Shown one piece after another: positions 23,801-32,834 of a stretch of 64,000 bases of DNA. Positions within the stretch are counted from its first letter, which is position 1. Each line of letters begins with the position of its first letter. The stretch lies in assembly GCF_905220705.1 (NCBI RefSeq), contig NZ_CAJNAT010000018.1, forward strand, positions 1 through 64,000, written 5' to 3'. The position numbers were made by a program, and so were the translations under genes. Under the pieces are notes generated by a model. The model saw only the letters and a program-made list of their open reading frames with translations. It searched no databases and was not told where the DNA came from. Source of the DNA: Paraburkholderia domus. GTDB lineage: Bacteria > Pseudomonadota > Gammaproteobacteria > Burkholderiales > Burkholderiaceae.

Positions 23801-25618
23801 TCACTCCACCGTAACTGACTTCGCCAGGTTCCGCGGCTTGTCCACGTCCGTGCCTCGCGCACACGCCGTGTGATAAGCCAGCAACTGCAGCGGCACCACG
23901 TGCAGAATCGGCGACAGCAAGCCGTAGTGCTCCGGCATCCGGATCACATGCAGGCCTTCGTCATTCACGATCTTCGTATCCGCGTCCGCGAACACATAAA
24001 GCTGACCGCCCCGCGCGCGCACTTCCTGAATATTTGACTTCAGCTTCTCCAGCAGCGCGTCATTCGGCGCCACCGTCACCACCGGCATCGCTTCAGTCAC
24101 GAGCGCCAGCGGCCCGTGCTTCAGCTCGCCGGCCGGATACGCTTCCGCATGGATATAGGAAATCTCCTTGAGCTTCAGTGCGCCCTCAAGCGCGATCGGG
24201 TAATGCAAGCCGCGCCCGAGGAACAACGCATGTTCCTTGCGCGAAAACTCTTCCGACCACGCAATGATCTGTGGTTCCAGCGCCAGCACGCTATTCAACG
24301 CCGCCGGCAAGTGGCGTAGCTGTTTCAGATACTCAGCTTCCTGCTGCGCGCTCACCTGTCCACGCAGCTTGCCAAGCGTTGCGGCTAGCACGAACAGCGC
24401 AACCAGCTGCGTCGTGAAGGCTTTCGTCGACGCCACGCCGATTTCGCGACCCGCATGGGTCAGGAACGACAGTTCCGTCTGGCGCACCATCGCGCTCGTG
24501 CCGACATTGCATACCGCCAGCGTATGTTTATGCCCCAGCGATTGAGCGTGCTTGAGCGCCGCCAGCGTATCGGCCGTTTCGCCCGACTGCGAGATCACCA
24601 CCACCAGTGACTTCGGATTCGGCACCGAATCGCGATAGCGATACTCGCTGGCAATTTCCACCTGGGTTGGGATCTTCGCGACCGACTCGAGCCAGTACTT
24701 CGCGGTCAGTCCCGAGTAGTAGCTCGTGCCGCACGCCAGAATCAGCAGGTTGTCGATATCTGCGAACACCTTGTCGGCGCTCTCGCCGAATAGCGACGCG
24801 TCGAACGAATCGCCTTGCGGGATCGTGTCCGTAATCGCACGCGGCTGCTCGAAAATTTCCTTCTGCATGAAGTGGCGATACGGGCCGAGTTCGACCGCGC
24901 CGCCATACGCCGCGACCTGGCGCACTTCGCGCTGCGCTTCGTAACCGTCACGATCGGCGATACGCACGCCCTCGAGCGACAGTTCGCAGACGTCGCCTTC
25001 CTCGAGAAAGATGAACCGTTCGGTGCTGCCCGCAAGCGCTAGCGCATCCGAAGCGAGGAAGTTCTCGCCGTTGCCGAGTCCTACCACCAGCGGCGATCCT
25101 TGCCGTGCGCCGACCACCGTGTGCGGCTGGTCCTTATGCAGCACTGCGATCGCGTACGCGCCGTGCAGTTGCCCGACCGCTTCACGCACCGCGGCAAACA
25201 GATCGCCGCGATACAGGCTGTGAATCAGGTGTGCGATAACCTCTGTGTCGGTCTGCGAGACAAACGTATAACCCTTACCCCGCAGTATTTCACGCAACGA
25301 TTCGTAGTTTTCGATGATGCCGTTGTGTACCAACGCGAGCGTATCTTTCGAGAAGATCGGGTGGGCGTTGTCGGTCACCGGCGCGCCGTGCGTCGCCCAG
25401 CGCGTATGCGCGATACCCGTGATGCCCTCAAGGTGACTCTCACGCACCTGCTCGTCCAGATCGGCCACGCGCGTGACGCTGCGAGCACGACGCGGCCCGC
25501 TGTCGCCAAGTACAGCCACGCCGCACGAATCGTAGCCGCGGTACTCGAGGCGACGCAGTCCTTCGATCAGGATGGGAACGATATTACGTTGCGCAACTGC
25601 GCCGACAATGCCACACAT
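23801..25618 (-). CDS. glmS: Glutamine--fructose-6-phosphate aminotransferase (isomerising)
   Basis: 605 residues. The N-terminal glutaminase begins MCGIVGAVAQRN with the nucleophile Cys2 (after Met removal) and includes GIAHTRWATHG and NGIIENY. Two SIS domains follow (CGTSYYSGL, VISQSGETADT; LGRGLHYPIALEGALKLKEISYIHAEAYPAGELKHGP) and it ends DVDKPRNLAKSVTVE, the conserved C-terminus. It makes glucosamine-6-phosphate from Fru-6-P and glutamine for peptidoglycan and LPS. It lies 60 bp downstream of glmU, in the same operon. No glmS ribozyme-like leader is seen. Confidence 0.98.
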   Translation of the reverse strand: MCGIVGAVAQRNIVPILIEGLRRLEYRGYDSCGVAVLGDSGPRRARSVTRVADLDEQVRESHLEGITGIAHTRWATHGAPVTDNAHPIFSKDTLALVHNGIIENYESLREILRGKGYTFVSQTDTEVIAHLIHSLYRGDLFAAVREAVGQLHGAYAIAVLHKDQPHTVVGARQGSPLVVGLGNGENFLASDALALAGSTERFIFLEEGDVCELSLEGVRIADRDGYEAQREVRQVAAYGGAVELGPYRHFMQKEIFEQPRAITDTIPQGDSFDASLFGESADKVFADIDNLLILACGTSYYSGLTAKYWLESVAKIPTQVEIASEYRYRDSVPNPKSLVVVISQSGETADTLAALKHAQSLGHKHTLAVCNVGTSAMVRQTELSFLTHAGREIGVASTKAFTTQLVALFVLAATLGKLRGQVSAQQEAEYLKQLRHLPAALNSVLALEPQIIAWSEEFSRKEHALFLGRGLHYPIALEGALKLKEISYIHAEAYPAGELKHGPLALVTEAMPVVTVAPNDALLEKLKSNIQEVRARGGQLYVFADADTKIVNDEGLHVIRMPEHYGLLSPILHVVPLQLLAYHTACARGTDVDKPRNLAKSVTVE

Positions 25619-25678
25619 GGTTTATTCCTTTTCAGTGCCGGGTTTCAGGGAGCGCGCTCCGCACGCGCATCACGCCCA

Positions 25679-27040
25679 TCAACTTTTCTTCTTGACCGGG
25701 CGGGCATAGCCCGTCTTGCTTGTTTGAGTCTTGTCGTTCAGGACCAGCATGTCCTCTTCGACATCCTTCCAGACTGTAGTGCCCGCCGCGATCGTCACGC
25801 CGCGCTTCACGCGCACTGGCGCAACGAATTGCGTATCCGAACCGACGAACACATCGTCTTCGATGATTGTGCGGAATTTGTTCACGCCGTCGTAGTTACA
25901 GGTGATGGTGCCCGCACCGATATTCACGCGCGCCCCGATATCCGCATCACCGATATACGAAAGATGGTTCGCCTTCGAGCCATGGCCGAGCACCGCGTTC
26001 TTCACCTCGACGAAGTTGCCGACATGCGACTCGTCGCGCAACGACGCGCCCGGGCGCAGCCGCGCATAAGGGCCCAGCACGACGTTCGCGCCGACTTCGG
26101 CGCCTTCGATATGCGTGAACGCGTCGACGCGCGTACCGGCGCCGATCGTTGCATTGCGGATCACGCAATTCGGCCCGACAGTAACGTTGTCGGCCAGCGT
26201 GACGCGGCCTTCGAACACGCAGTTCACGTCGATCGAAACGTCGCGGCCGCATTCGAGCGTGCCGCGCACGTCGAAGCGAGCGGGATCGGCAAGCGTCACG
26301 CCGGCCACCAGCAGCGCCTCGGCGACATTGTGCTGATGAATCCGTTCGAGTTCGGCAAGCTGTTGCTTGCTGTTCACGCCGAGCGTTTCCCACTCTTCGT
26401 CAGGCTGCGTGGTAACGACTTGGAGCCCGGCTTCGATCGCCATCTCGACCGCGTCGGTCAGGTAGAACTCGCCTTGTGCATTGTCGTTTTTCAATGCTGC
26501 GAGCCAGCCGCCGAGACGCTCGGTCGGCGCGACGATGATGCCCGTGTTGATTTCGGCGATCTTGAGCTGCTCGGGCGTCGCGTCTTTCTGTTCGACGATG
26601 CGCGACACCTTGCCGTGCTGATCGCGCACGATGCGGCCATAGCCGCTGGGGTCGTCGAGCGTGACGGTGAGCACGCCGTAGCCGCCTCGGCCCGCGCGGT
26701 CGGTCAGCGCCTGCAGCGTGCTGGCGCGCGTGAGCGGGACATCGCCGTACAGCACCAGCGTGGGTTCGGACGGATCGAGCAGCGGCAGCGCCTGCTGCAC
26801 TGCGTGGCCCGTGCCGAGCTGCTGCTCCTGCGCGGCGAACTGGACGTCCGGTGCCGCTACGGCTTGACGCACGGCTTCGGCGCCATGACCGACCACCACG
26901 ACCAGACGTGTGGGCTTGAGCGCGCGTGCAGTGTCGATGACATGAGCGAGGAGCGGCCGGCCGGCCAGGGGGTGGAGCACCTTGGGAAGCGCGGACCGCA
27001 TGCGCTTACCGGTGCCTGCCGCCAAAATCACGATGTTCAT
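25679..27040 (-). CDS. glmU: Bifunctional UDP-GlcNAc pyrophosphorylase / GlcN-1-P acetyltransferase
   Basis: 453 residues. The N-terminal uridyltransferase starts MNIVILAAGTGKRMRSALPKVLH (signature LAAGxGxRM) with YGDVPL. The C-terminal left-handed beta-helix has hexapeptide repeats from about 250, with acetyltransferase motifs VEVKNA, NHLSYIGDADIG and ITCNYDGVNKFRTIIED. It catalyses the last two steps to UDP-GlcNAc, feeding the glmS product into murein and LPS. The order glmU-glmS on one strand is the usual arrangement. It begins 134 bp after ttcA, from which it is separated by a hairpin. Confidence 0.98.
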   Translation of the reverse strand: MNIVILAAGTGKRMRSALPKVLHPLAGRPLLAHVIDTARALKPTRLVVVVGHGAEAVRQAVAAPDVQFAAQEQQLGTGHAVQQALPLLDPSEPTLVLYGDVPLTRASTLQALTDRAGRGGYGVLTVTLDDPSGYGRIVRDQHGKVSRIVEQKDATPEQLKIAEINTGIIVAPTERLGGWLAALKNDNAQGEFYLTDAVEMAIEAGLQVVTTQPDEEWETLGVNSKQQLAELERIHQHNVAEALLVAGVTLADPARFDVRGTLECGRDVSIDVNCVFEGRVTLADNVTVGPNCVIRNATIGAGTRVDAFTHIEGAEVGANVVLGPYARLRPGASLRDESHVGNFVEVKNAVLGHGSKANHLSYIGDADIGARVNIGAGTITCNYDGVNKFRTIIEDDVFVGSDTQFVAPVRVKRGVTIAAGTTVWKDVEEDMLVLNDKTQTSKTGYARPVKKKS

Positions 27041-27099
27041 GGCGTCCGCAATCAGACAAGTTTGGAGCCGCCGATTCTATCATGCAGCCCATCACGACA

Positions 27100-27119
27100 A
27101 AGGCCGCTCGCGCGGCCTT
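27100..27119 (-). terminator. Hairpin between ttcA and glmU
   Basis: An 8-bp perfect stem AAGGCCGC/GCGGCCTT with a 4-base loop. On the minus strand it is followed by only a short, mixed T stretch, so it is a weak intrinsic terminator for ttcA. The glmU promoter should lie between it and 27040. Confidence 0.5.
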
Positions 27120-27174
27120 GTCACCCAGCTGAATCACCCGGAAACCCTTGATTTCCCGGCACTTCGCGGCTTGA

Positions 27175-28173
27175 TCAAAGATCGTCGAACTGGACGATCG
27201 AAATCGGCTTCGATCCATTGAGCGGCGCGCCGTCGCCGACATCGGTCGAACACGGCTCTTCGTCGAAGGCGATATCGCCTTGCGGATCGGCCTCGCCGCT
27301 TGCACGCAGGCCGCCGAACGGGAACAGCTTGTGATCCATCAGGTGCGACGGCACGATGTTCGACAATGCATTGAACATGTTCTCGATACGGCCCGGGAAG
27401 CGCTTCTCCCAATCGCGGATCAGCGCCTTCATTTCTGCACGTTTCAGGTTCGGCTGGCTGCCGCACAGGTTGCACGGAATGATCGGGAATTCGCGCAGCT
27501 CCGCGTACTTTTCCAGATCAGTTTCCTTCACGTAAGCGAGCGGACGAATCACGATATTCTTGCCGTCGTCCGATTGCAGCTTGGGCGGCATGCCCTTCAG
27601 CTTGCCGCCGTAGAACATGTTCAGCAGCAACGTTTGCAGGATGTCGTCGCGATGGTGGCCGAGCGCTATCTTGGTCGCACCGAGTTCGCCCGCCACGCGA
27701 TACAGAATGCCGCGACGCAAGCGCGAGCACAGCGAACAGGTGGTCTTGCCCTCCGGTACCAGCCGCTTGACGATGCTGTACGTATCCTGGTTCTCGATAT
27801 GAAACGGAATGTCGAGTTGCTTGAGGTACTCGGGCAGCACATGCTCCGGAAAGCCCGGCTGCTTCTGGTCTAGATTCACCGCGACGATGTCGAAGTTGAT
27901 CGGCGCGCGTTCGCGCAACCGCATCAGGATTTCGAGCATCGCGTAGCTGTCCTTGCCGCCCGACAGGCACACCATCACCTTGTCGCCTTCCTCGATCATG
28001 TTGAAGTCGCCGATTGCCTCGCCGACCTGGCGCGCAAGCCGCTTGAACAGCTTGTTGTTCTCGTAGGCTTCTTTCTGCTCGCGGCGCGTGAGCGGCGCTT
28101 TGACCGCCGAGGCGTGCGCAGCTTGCGCAGTCCCAGGGGCCACGGTGTCGTTCAGGATTTCCTGAGCATTCAT
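27175..28173 (-). CDS. ttcA: tRNA 2-thiocytidine(32) synthetase
   Basis: 332 residues. The PP-loop SGGKDS is at 71-76 and the iron-sulfur ligands are C146-x2-C149 (TTCSLC) and C234 (IPCNLC), matching TtcA rather than ThiI or TilS. It thiolates cytidine 32 of certain tRNAs using ATP and a [4Fe-4S] cluster. The upstream neighbour folB ends 3 bp before the ATG, so the two are co-transcribed. The gene order folB-ttcA-glmU-glmS is familiar in Burkholderia. Confidence 0.95.
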   Translation of the reverse strand: MNAQEILNDTVAPGTAQAAHASAVKAPLTRREQKEAYENNKLFKRLARQVGEAIGDFNMIEEGDKVMVCLSGGKDSYAMLEILMRLRERAPINFDIVAVNLDQKQPGFPEHVLPEYLKQLDIPFHIENQDTYSIVKRLVPEGKTTCSLCSRLRRGILYRVAGELGATKIALGHHRDDILQTLLLNMFYGGKLKGMPPKLQSDDGKNIVIRPLAYVKETDLEKYAELREFPIIPCNLCGSQPNLKRAEMKALIRDWEKRFPGRIENMFNALSNIVPSHLMDHKLFPFGGLRASGEADPQGDIAFDEEPCSTDVGDGAPLNGSKPISIVQFDDL

Positions 28174-28176
28174 GGC

Positions 28177-28572
28177 TCAATCCTCTTTGATACGGAAGAC
28201 TTCGACGCCTACTGCGTCGCAGTCGGGATAAACGTCCGGCTTTTCGGTCGACACGCACACGGCACGCACCTGCGGATGATCGAGCAGTGCCTTGACCAGG
28301 TCGTCGCAGAGGGTTTCCTGCAGGTGAATATGACCTTGTTCGACGCGGCGCGCGATGGTCGAGCGCATGAAGTCGTAATCGACGACTTCGTTCAACTTGT
28401 CCTGAACCGGCGTGGACAGCGCGAGCGGCACAAACAGTTCGACGTTGATCACGACGCGCTGTTCGCCACGCTTTTCGAAGTCGTGCACGCCGATGTTGAT
28501 GTGCACTTCGTAATTGCGCAGAAAGAGCCGGCGGCAATCGGCGAGCCGGGGATGCGAAAGAGCGGCAAACAT
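28177..28572 (-). CDS. folB: Dihydroneopterin aldolase
   Basis: About 131 residues with the FolB core: RLFLRNYEVHINIGVHDFEKRGEQRVVINVEL, DYDFMRSTIARRV (substrate tyrosine region) and VCVSTEKPDVYPDCDAVGVEV. It splits 7,8-dihydroneopterin into 6-hydroxymethyl-dihydropterin and glycolaldehyde in folate synthesis. The start at 28572 (MFAALSHPRL) is preferred to 28605. It lies between ttcA and a pteridine-reductase-like SDR, giving a pterin-centred pair. Confidence 0.93.
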   Translation of the reverse strand: MFAALSHPRLADCRRLFLRNYEVHINIGVHDFEKRGEQRVVINVELFVPLALSTPVQDKLNEVVDYDFMRSTIARRVEQGHIHLQETLCDDLVKALLDHPQVRAVCVSTEKPDVYPDCDAVGVEVFRIKED

Positions 28573-28668
28573 GTTCGTTCCAGTCGAAAAAAGAGCGCGG
28601 AGCACTCAGGTGGGCGCTTCAACGCGCGGGCAGCCGCCGGTTGACCCGGCAACAGACACGCACGCGCT

Positions 28669-29487
28669 TCAGGCGCCCGTCAAAAACATTACGTCGCGCG
28701 GCAGCGGCACAAGGTGCTGCCCGCCGTCGACCACCAGCGTCGTTCCGGTGACACCCGCTGCATCGGCGAGATACAGCGCTGCGGCGACAATATCCTCCGG
28801 CCGCGACGCGCGGCCCAAAGGCGTAGCACGGTGAGCTTCTTCAAAACCGGCCGGCGTTTGATCTGCGGATTGCATCGTCAGACCGGGGGCGAGCCCGACC
28901 ACGCGCACTTTCGGCGCCAACGCCTGTGCCAGAGCAACCGTCGCCGTCTGCAACGCTGCTTTCGACAGCGTATAGGACAGGTAGTCCGGGTTCATGTTGT
29001 ACAGCTTCTGGTCCAGCACATTGATGACCACGCCGCGCTGGCTTTCATCGGTGCGAGCGGCCTCCGGCGTGGCCTCGAACAGCATACGCGCCAATACCAC
29101 CGGCGCGCCGAGATTCATCGCGGTCAGCTTCAGCAGAAGGTCGTAACCGACGTTCTGCGCCGTATCTTCTTCGAAGCGCGACGCGTTGTTGACGATACAC
29201 GCCGGGCGCCCCAGCGCGGCCATACAGGCAGGTATGAGCTGCTTGACCTGAGCTTCGTCGCCTAATTCCGCGTGTAAAGCCACCGCACGGCGGCCCAAGG
29301 CGGCAATTTCCGCGACCACCTCGTCAGCTTCCTCCCGCGAAGCGCCGTAATGGACCGCTACGTCCCAGCCACGCGCGGCGAAGCCGAGCGCGAGCGAGCG
29401 CCCGATGCGGCGGGCGGCGCCGGTAATCAGCACGATGCGCGGCGTTTCAGGTGCGCGGGCGGCGGCGGTGTCCAGAGAGGCGGTCAT
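28669..29487 (-). CDS. SDR oxidoreductase, FolM/pteridine-reductase-like
   Basis: 272 residues. A classical short-chain dehydrogenase with VLITGAARRIGRSLAL (20-34); the ARRIG variant of the glycine motif is typical of pteridine reductases and FolM. It also has NNASRF, the active-site Y-x3-K in YLSYTLSKAAL, and GLAPG after strand 6. It would reduce dihydropterins such as dihydromonapterin with NADPH. Being next to folB supports this. Its ATG (29487) is only 13 bp from the divergent methyltransferase start. Confidence 0.87.
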   Translation of the reverse strand: MTASLDTAAARAPETPRIVLITGAARRIGRSLALGFAARGWDVAVHYGASREEADEVVAEIAALGRRAVALHAELGDEAQVKQLIPACMAALGRPACIVNNASRFEEDTAQNVGYDLLLKLTAMNLGAPVVLARMLFEATPEAARTDESQRGVVINVLDQKLYNMNPDYLSYTLSKAALQTATVALAQALAPKVRVVGLAPGLTMQSADQTPAGFEEAHRATPLGRASRPEDIVAAALYLADAAGVTGTTLVVDGGQHLVPLPRDVMFLTGA

Positions 29488-29500
29488 TTACAATGCGGGG

Positions 29501-30691
29501 ATGAATCCGAAAGCTCACCAACCCGATAGTTTACCTGCTCCCGGCCCGAGCGCGCTTGAGCAGTCAGAAGCGCTGGTCGCGCAGATCCGCTCGGAGCTCG
29601 AAGCCGCCGGTGGCTGGCTGCCATTCGACCGCTATATGGAGCGCGCGCTTTACGCGCCGGGACTCGGCTATTACAGCGGCGGCGCCCGCAAATTCGGCCT
29701 GCGCGGCGACGACGGCAGCGACTTCGTGACGGCGCCGGAAATGTCACCCCTATTCGCGGCGACGCTGGCGCGCCCGCTCGCCGAGGCCTTGCAGGCAAGC
29801 GGCACGCGCGACGTGATGGAATTTGGCGCCGGCACAGGCAAACTCGCCGCCGGTTTGCTGAACGCGCTCGACGCTCTGGGCGTCGAATTCGACAGCTACT
29901 CGATCGTGGATTTGTCGGGTGAACTGCGCGAGCGTCAGCGCGAAACGATCGAAACCACCGCGCCGGCGCTGGCCGCGAAGGTGCGCTGGCTGGACGCGTT
30001 GCCGGAAAAGTTCGAAGGTGTGGTGATCGGCAATGAGGTGCTGGACGCGATGCCCGTGCGGCTCTTCGCCTTTATTGGCGGCGCCTGGCACGAGCGCGGC
30101 GTGGTATGGCGGGATGAGGCTTTTGCGTTTGACGACCGTCCGGTATCGGCGGCTGCGGACATTGCGTTTCTGGCTGAGATTGAAACGACCGGCGACGACT
30201 ACGTCACCGAGACGCACGACGCCGCCCGGGCGTTCACGCGGACCATTTGCGCGATGCTCACGCGTGGCGCGGCGTTCTTTATCGACTATGGTTTTCCGCG
30301 CCACGAGTACTACCATGAGCAGCGTGCGCAGGGCACGTTGATGTGCCATTACCGGCACCGGGCGCATGGCGATCCGTTTGTTTATCCGGGCTTGCAGGAC
30401 ATTACTGCGCACGTGGAATTTACCGGCATTGCCGAAGCCGGAGTCGACGCTGGCGCGGATTTATTGGGGTTCACTTCGCAGGCGCGGTTCCTGTTGAATG
30501 CGGGGATTACTGAGGCTTTATCGACGCTCGATCCAACGGACACGGCGAGGTTTTTGCCTGCGGCGAACGCGGTGCAGAAGTTGTTGTCCGAGGCGGAGAT
30601 GGGCGAGTTGTTCAAGGTGATTGCGTTTTCGCGCGGGCTGGATGACACGCTGCAGGCGTTTTCCAGCGGTGACCGGTCACATACGTTGTGA
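29501..30691 (+). CDS. MidA-family class I SAM-dependent methyltransferase (NDUFAF7 homologue)
   Basis: 396 residues. GWLPFDRYMERALYAPGLGYYSGG (about 36-60) and DGSDFVTAPEMSPLFAATLARPL are hallmark MidA text; the SAM site is MEFGAGTGKLA (about 107-117) and VIGNEVLDAMPV follows. The mitochondrial homologue NDUFAF7 dimethylates an arginine of complex I; bacterial targets are less clear. The start at 29501 has GCGGGG directly upstream. A -10-like TACAAT lies only 7 bp before the ATG, so the mRNA may be leaderless or start further back inside the divergent gene. Confidence 0.9.
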   Translation: MNPKAHQPDSLPAPGPSALEQSEALVAQIRSELEAAGGWLPFDRYMERALYAPGLGYYSGGARKFGLRGDDGSDFVTAPEMSPLFAATLARPLAEALQASGTRDVMEFGAGTGKLAAGLLNALDALGVEFDSYSIVDLSGELRERQRETIETTAPALAAKVRWLDALPEKFEGVVIGNEVLDAMPVRLFAFIGGAWHERGVVWRDEAFAFDDRPVSAAADIAFLAEIETTGDDYVTETHDAARAFTRTICAMLTRGAAFFIDYGFPRHEYYHEQRAQGTLMCHYRHRAHGDPFVYPGLQDITAHVEFTGIAEAGVDAGADLLGFTSQARFLLNAGITEALSTLDPTDTARFLPAANAVQKLLSEAEMGELFKVIAFSRGLDDTLQAFSSGDRSHTL

Positions 30692-30713
30692 TTTTTTGCC
30701 TTAGGGATTTGTG

Positions 30714-30908
30714 ATGATCCGCTGGCTGTTGACTACGTTTGTTGCGGTGGCGGTGTTGTCGGCCTGCTGGCCGTGGCTCAGGAAGATTGGGATTGGGCGG
30801 ATGCCTGGTGATGTGACGTTGCGCCTCTTCGGGCGTGAGTATCCGTTTCCATTTATGTCGACGTTGGTGCTTTCTATTGTTTTGTCGCTGCTTGCCAGGG
30901 TTTTGTAA
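30714..30908 (+). CDS. DUF2905 family small membrane protein
   Basis: 64 residues with two hydrophobic segments (about 3-20 and 43-62) around the motif GIGRMPGDVTLRLFGREYPFPFMST, which is diagnostic of DUF2905. It is an inner-membrane protein of unknown function. It starts 22 bp after the MidA-like gene and is probably co-transcribed. It is followed directly by the long inverted-repeat element. Confidence 0.88.
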   Translation: MIRWLLTTFVAVAVLSACWPWLRKIGIGRMPGDVTLRLFGREYPFPFMSTLVLSIVLSLLARVL

Positions 30909-31014
30909 GTGAGGGTTTTTGACTGTTCGGCGTTTGTTGTCTGTATGCCTGGGGCGTTGGCCTTTCCTTGTTTTGTTAGTGGTCTATTAGCGTTGCCCCT
31001 GTGCGGGGCGGGCA

Positions 31015-31049
31015 CTTACTTCTCTTTGCCGGCCGCAAAGAGAAGTAAG
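31015..31049. terminator. Perfect 15-bp hairpin in the left arm of the repeat element
   Basis: CTTACTTCTCTTTGC (31015-31029) is the exact complement of 31035-31049 with a 5-base loop CGGCC. There is no T-run, so it is a structural hairpin rather than a classical terminator. The same hairpin, with complementary loop, occurs in the right arm. Confidence 0.75.
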
Positions 31050-31458
31050 CAAGAGAAAGCGGCTTAAACCGCTAGTTCTTAAGCGGGTCCCTTGGCTTGG
31101 AGCGGGGAGTGGTGCATCTGGAATCTGTGCCCTCGTACATTCCGCCCTGGTGACAAGGCCGTCATACTTCCGGCGACGCTGCGCGCGCCGAAGGGTACTT
31201 CTCAAAACCGTCGGCTTGTTTTCGCGCGCGGGCTTCGCTCGACGCCTCGCCGAGGCGAAGCCGATGGCCCCCCGCGTCCAACCAAAGCCCCTGGTTTCCC
31301 TGGCAGGCCCATCCGCGACGCACGTCGTGCGGAGTGGGCGCTGATGACTCCTTTGTCACTGACGCTGAATGTGCGAGAGCACGGATTCCAGATGCACCAC
31401 TACCGCGGCTGCGCGGCAGACCCACTTAAGAATTAGCGGTTTAAGCCGCTTTCTCTTG

Positions 31459-31493
31459 CTTACTTCTCTTTGCGGCCGGCAAAGAGAAGTAAG
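31459..31493. terminator. Perfect 15-bp hairpin in the right arm of the repeat element
   Basis: This is the second copy of the CTTACTTCTCTTTGC hairpin (31459-31473 with 31479-31493), loop GGCCG, the reverse complement of the left-arm copy. It stands about 110 bp past the stop of cca on the minus strand. Confidence 0.75.
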
Positions 31494-31601
31494 TGCCCGC
31501 CCCGCACAGGGGCGACACTAATAGACCAATAAGAAATCAAGGAAAGGCCAACACCATGGGCACACAGACAATACGCGCCGCGAAAGCAAAAAACCAAACC
31601 T

Positions 31602-32834
31602 TTATACAAGAGCCACTTCAACAGCGCGAACGCGCTCCAGATGCACCGCATCCTTAATCCCACCAGGCGAGTCAGCGAGCCGCCCAGCCACAGCGCCAGC
31701 ATCCACGCCTCGCGCAGCGACCAGCGCAATCCGTAAACGCTCAGCCTGCGGATACGCCCGCATCTCAAACCCAAGCCGCCCACGCGCATCCGCCTCGCAA
31801 GCCTGCAAGGCTTCAGCAAACCGCGCCGGTTTCCGAATCGCATCGCTACGCTCGAGCAGCCTCACCAACGCGGCCGCGCCCATCTCCATCACACGATGAA
31901 TATTCCCGTGCTCCCGCGCGACCAGCAGCGCCAGATCGCGGCATTCATTCGGCACCCGCAGCCGTTCGCATAAAGGTTTCAGCAAATCGACGCTGCGCCC
32001 CTCATGCCCGATATGCCGCGGCAACACGTCGTCCGGCGTCGTCGCTTTGCCCAGGTCGTGCGTGAGCGCCGCGAACCGAACCGGCAACGCGTAGCCCTGC
32101 TGCGCAGCATGGTCGATCACCATCATCACATGCACGCCCGTATCCACCTCCGGGTGATAATCAGCCCGCTGCGGCACGCCGAACAACGCATCGATCTCCG
32201 GCAGAATCCGCGCCAACGCGCCGCACTCCCGCAGCACCTCGAACATCCGGGACGGCTTCTTCTCCATCAACCCGCGCGACACTTCCTGCCACACGCGCTC
32301 GGCCACCAACGCATCCACCTCGCCGTCGGCCACCATCTTGCGCATCAGCGCCATCGTCTCCGGTGCAACGGTGAAATCGACAAAGCGTGCCGCGAACCGC
32401 GCAATCCGCAAAATTCGCACGGGGTCTTCGAGAAACGCATCGCTGACGTGGCGAAAGAGCCGCGCCTGCAAATCGCCCCGGCCGTTGAACGGGTCGATCA
32501 CCGGGCCGGTCAGTTCGCCGTCCGGGCGCATCTCGCGCGCCATCGCATTGATCGTCAAGTCGCGGCGAGCGAGATCTTCTTCGAGCGTGACGTCCGGTGC
32601 GTAGAAGAACTGGAAGCCGTGATAACCCGCAGCCGTCTTGCGCTCGGTGCGTGCGAGCGCGTATTCCTCGTGCGTTTGCGGATGCAGAAACACCGGAAAA
32701 TCCTTGCCCACCGGACGATAGCCCTGCGCCACCATCTGCTCGGGTGTCGCGCCAACCACCACGTAATCGCGGTCCTGCACGGGCACGCCCAATAGCTCGT
32801 CGCGAATCGCGCCGCCAACCGCGTAGATATTCAT
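31602..32834 (-). CDS. cca: Multifunctional CCA-adding tRNA nucleotidyltransferase with HD domain
   Basis: 410 residues. The N-terminal nucleotidyltransferase has MNIYAVGGAIRDELLG (GGxVRD-like), D-x-D in VQDRDYVVVG, and RRDLTINAMA. RNA-binding helices follow, then an HD phosphohydrolase domain (HVMMVIDHAAQQ, LTHDLGKATTP, HEGRSVDLLK) as in the E. coli class II enzyme, which also repairs tRNA 3' ends. The start at 32834 overlaps the stop of the upstream GST gene (ATGA), so they are translationally coupled; ATG 32840 is an alternative. Confidence 0.96.
   Translation of the reverse strand: MNIYAVGGAIRDELLGVPVQDRDYVVVGATPEQMVAQGYRPVGKDFPVFLHPQTHEEYALARTERKTAAGYHGFQFFYAPDVTLEEDLARRDLTINAMAREMRPDGELTGPVIDPFNGRGDLQARLFRHVSDAFLEDPVRILRIARFAARFVDFTVAPETMALMRKMVADGEVDALVAERVWQEVSRGLMEKKPSRMFEVLRECGALARILPEIDALFGVPQRADYHPEVDTGVHVMMVIDHAAQQGYALPVRFAALTHDLGKATTPDDVLPRHIGHEGRSVDLLKPLCERLRVPNECRDLALLVAREHGNIHRVMEMGAAALVRLLERSDAIRKPARFAEALQACEADARGRLGFEMRAYPQAERLRIALVAARGVDAGAVAGRLADSPGGIKDAVHLERVRAVEVALV

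Larger units (their letters stand above)
30937..31571. repeat. Large imperfect inverted-repeat element (about 635 bp)
   Basis: Everything between the convergent genes DUF2905 and cca is one inverted repeat. The left arm (30937-31166) and the right arm (31343-31571) are reverse complements at most positions, surrounding a 176-bp centre. Each arm carries GCCCCTGTGCGGGGCGGGCA, a 15-bp hairpin, and AGCGGCTTAAACCGCT. Short open frames inside (for example 31092-31436) are fortuitous. No transposase, terminal target duplication or known IS feature is seen. It looks like a dispersed non-autonomous element of this genus; it may also act as a two-way terminator. Confidence 0.85.

Noticed and set aside
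25619..25678. glmS ribozyme
   Set aside because: The 60-bp glmU-glmS gap is too short and lacks the ribozyme core; this RNA is known from Gram-positive bacteria.
25100..27151. 683-codon plus-strand open frame across glmS and glmU
   Set aside because: It lies antisense to two certain core genes, is Arg/Asp/His-rich with no domain, and crosses their intergenic gap; a GC-skewed shadow.
31092..31436. Short open frames inside the inverted-repeat element
   Set aside because: They span the palindromic arms and centre, differ with each strand, and have repeat-derived composition; not supported as genes.
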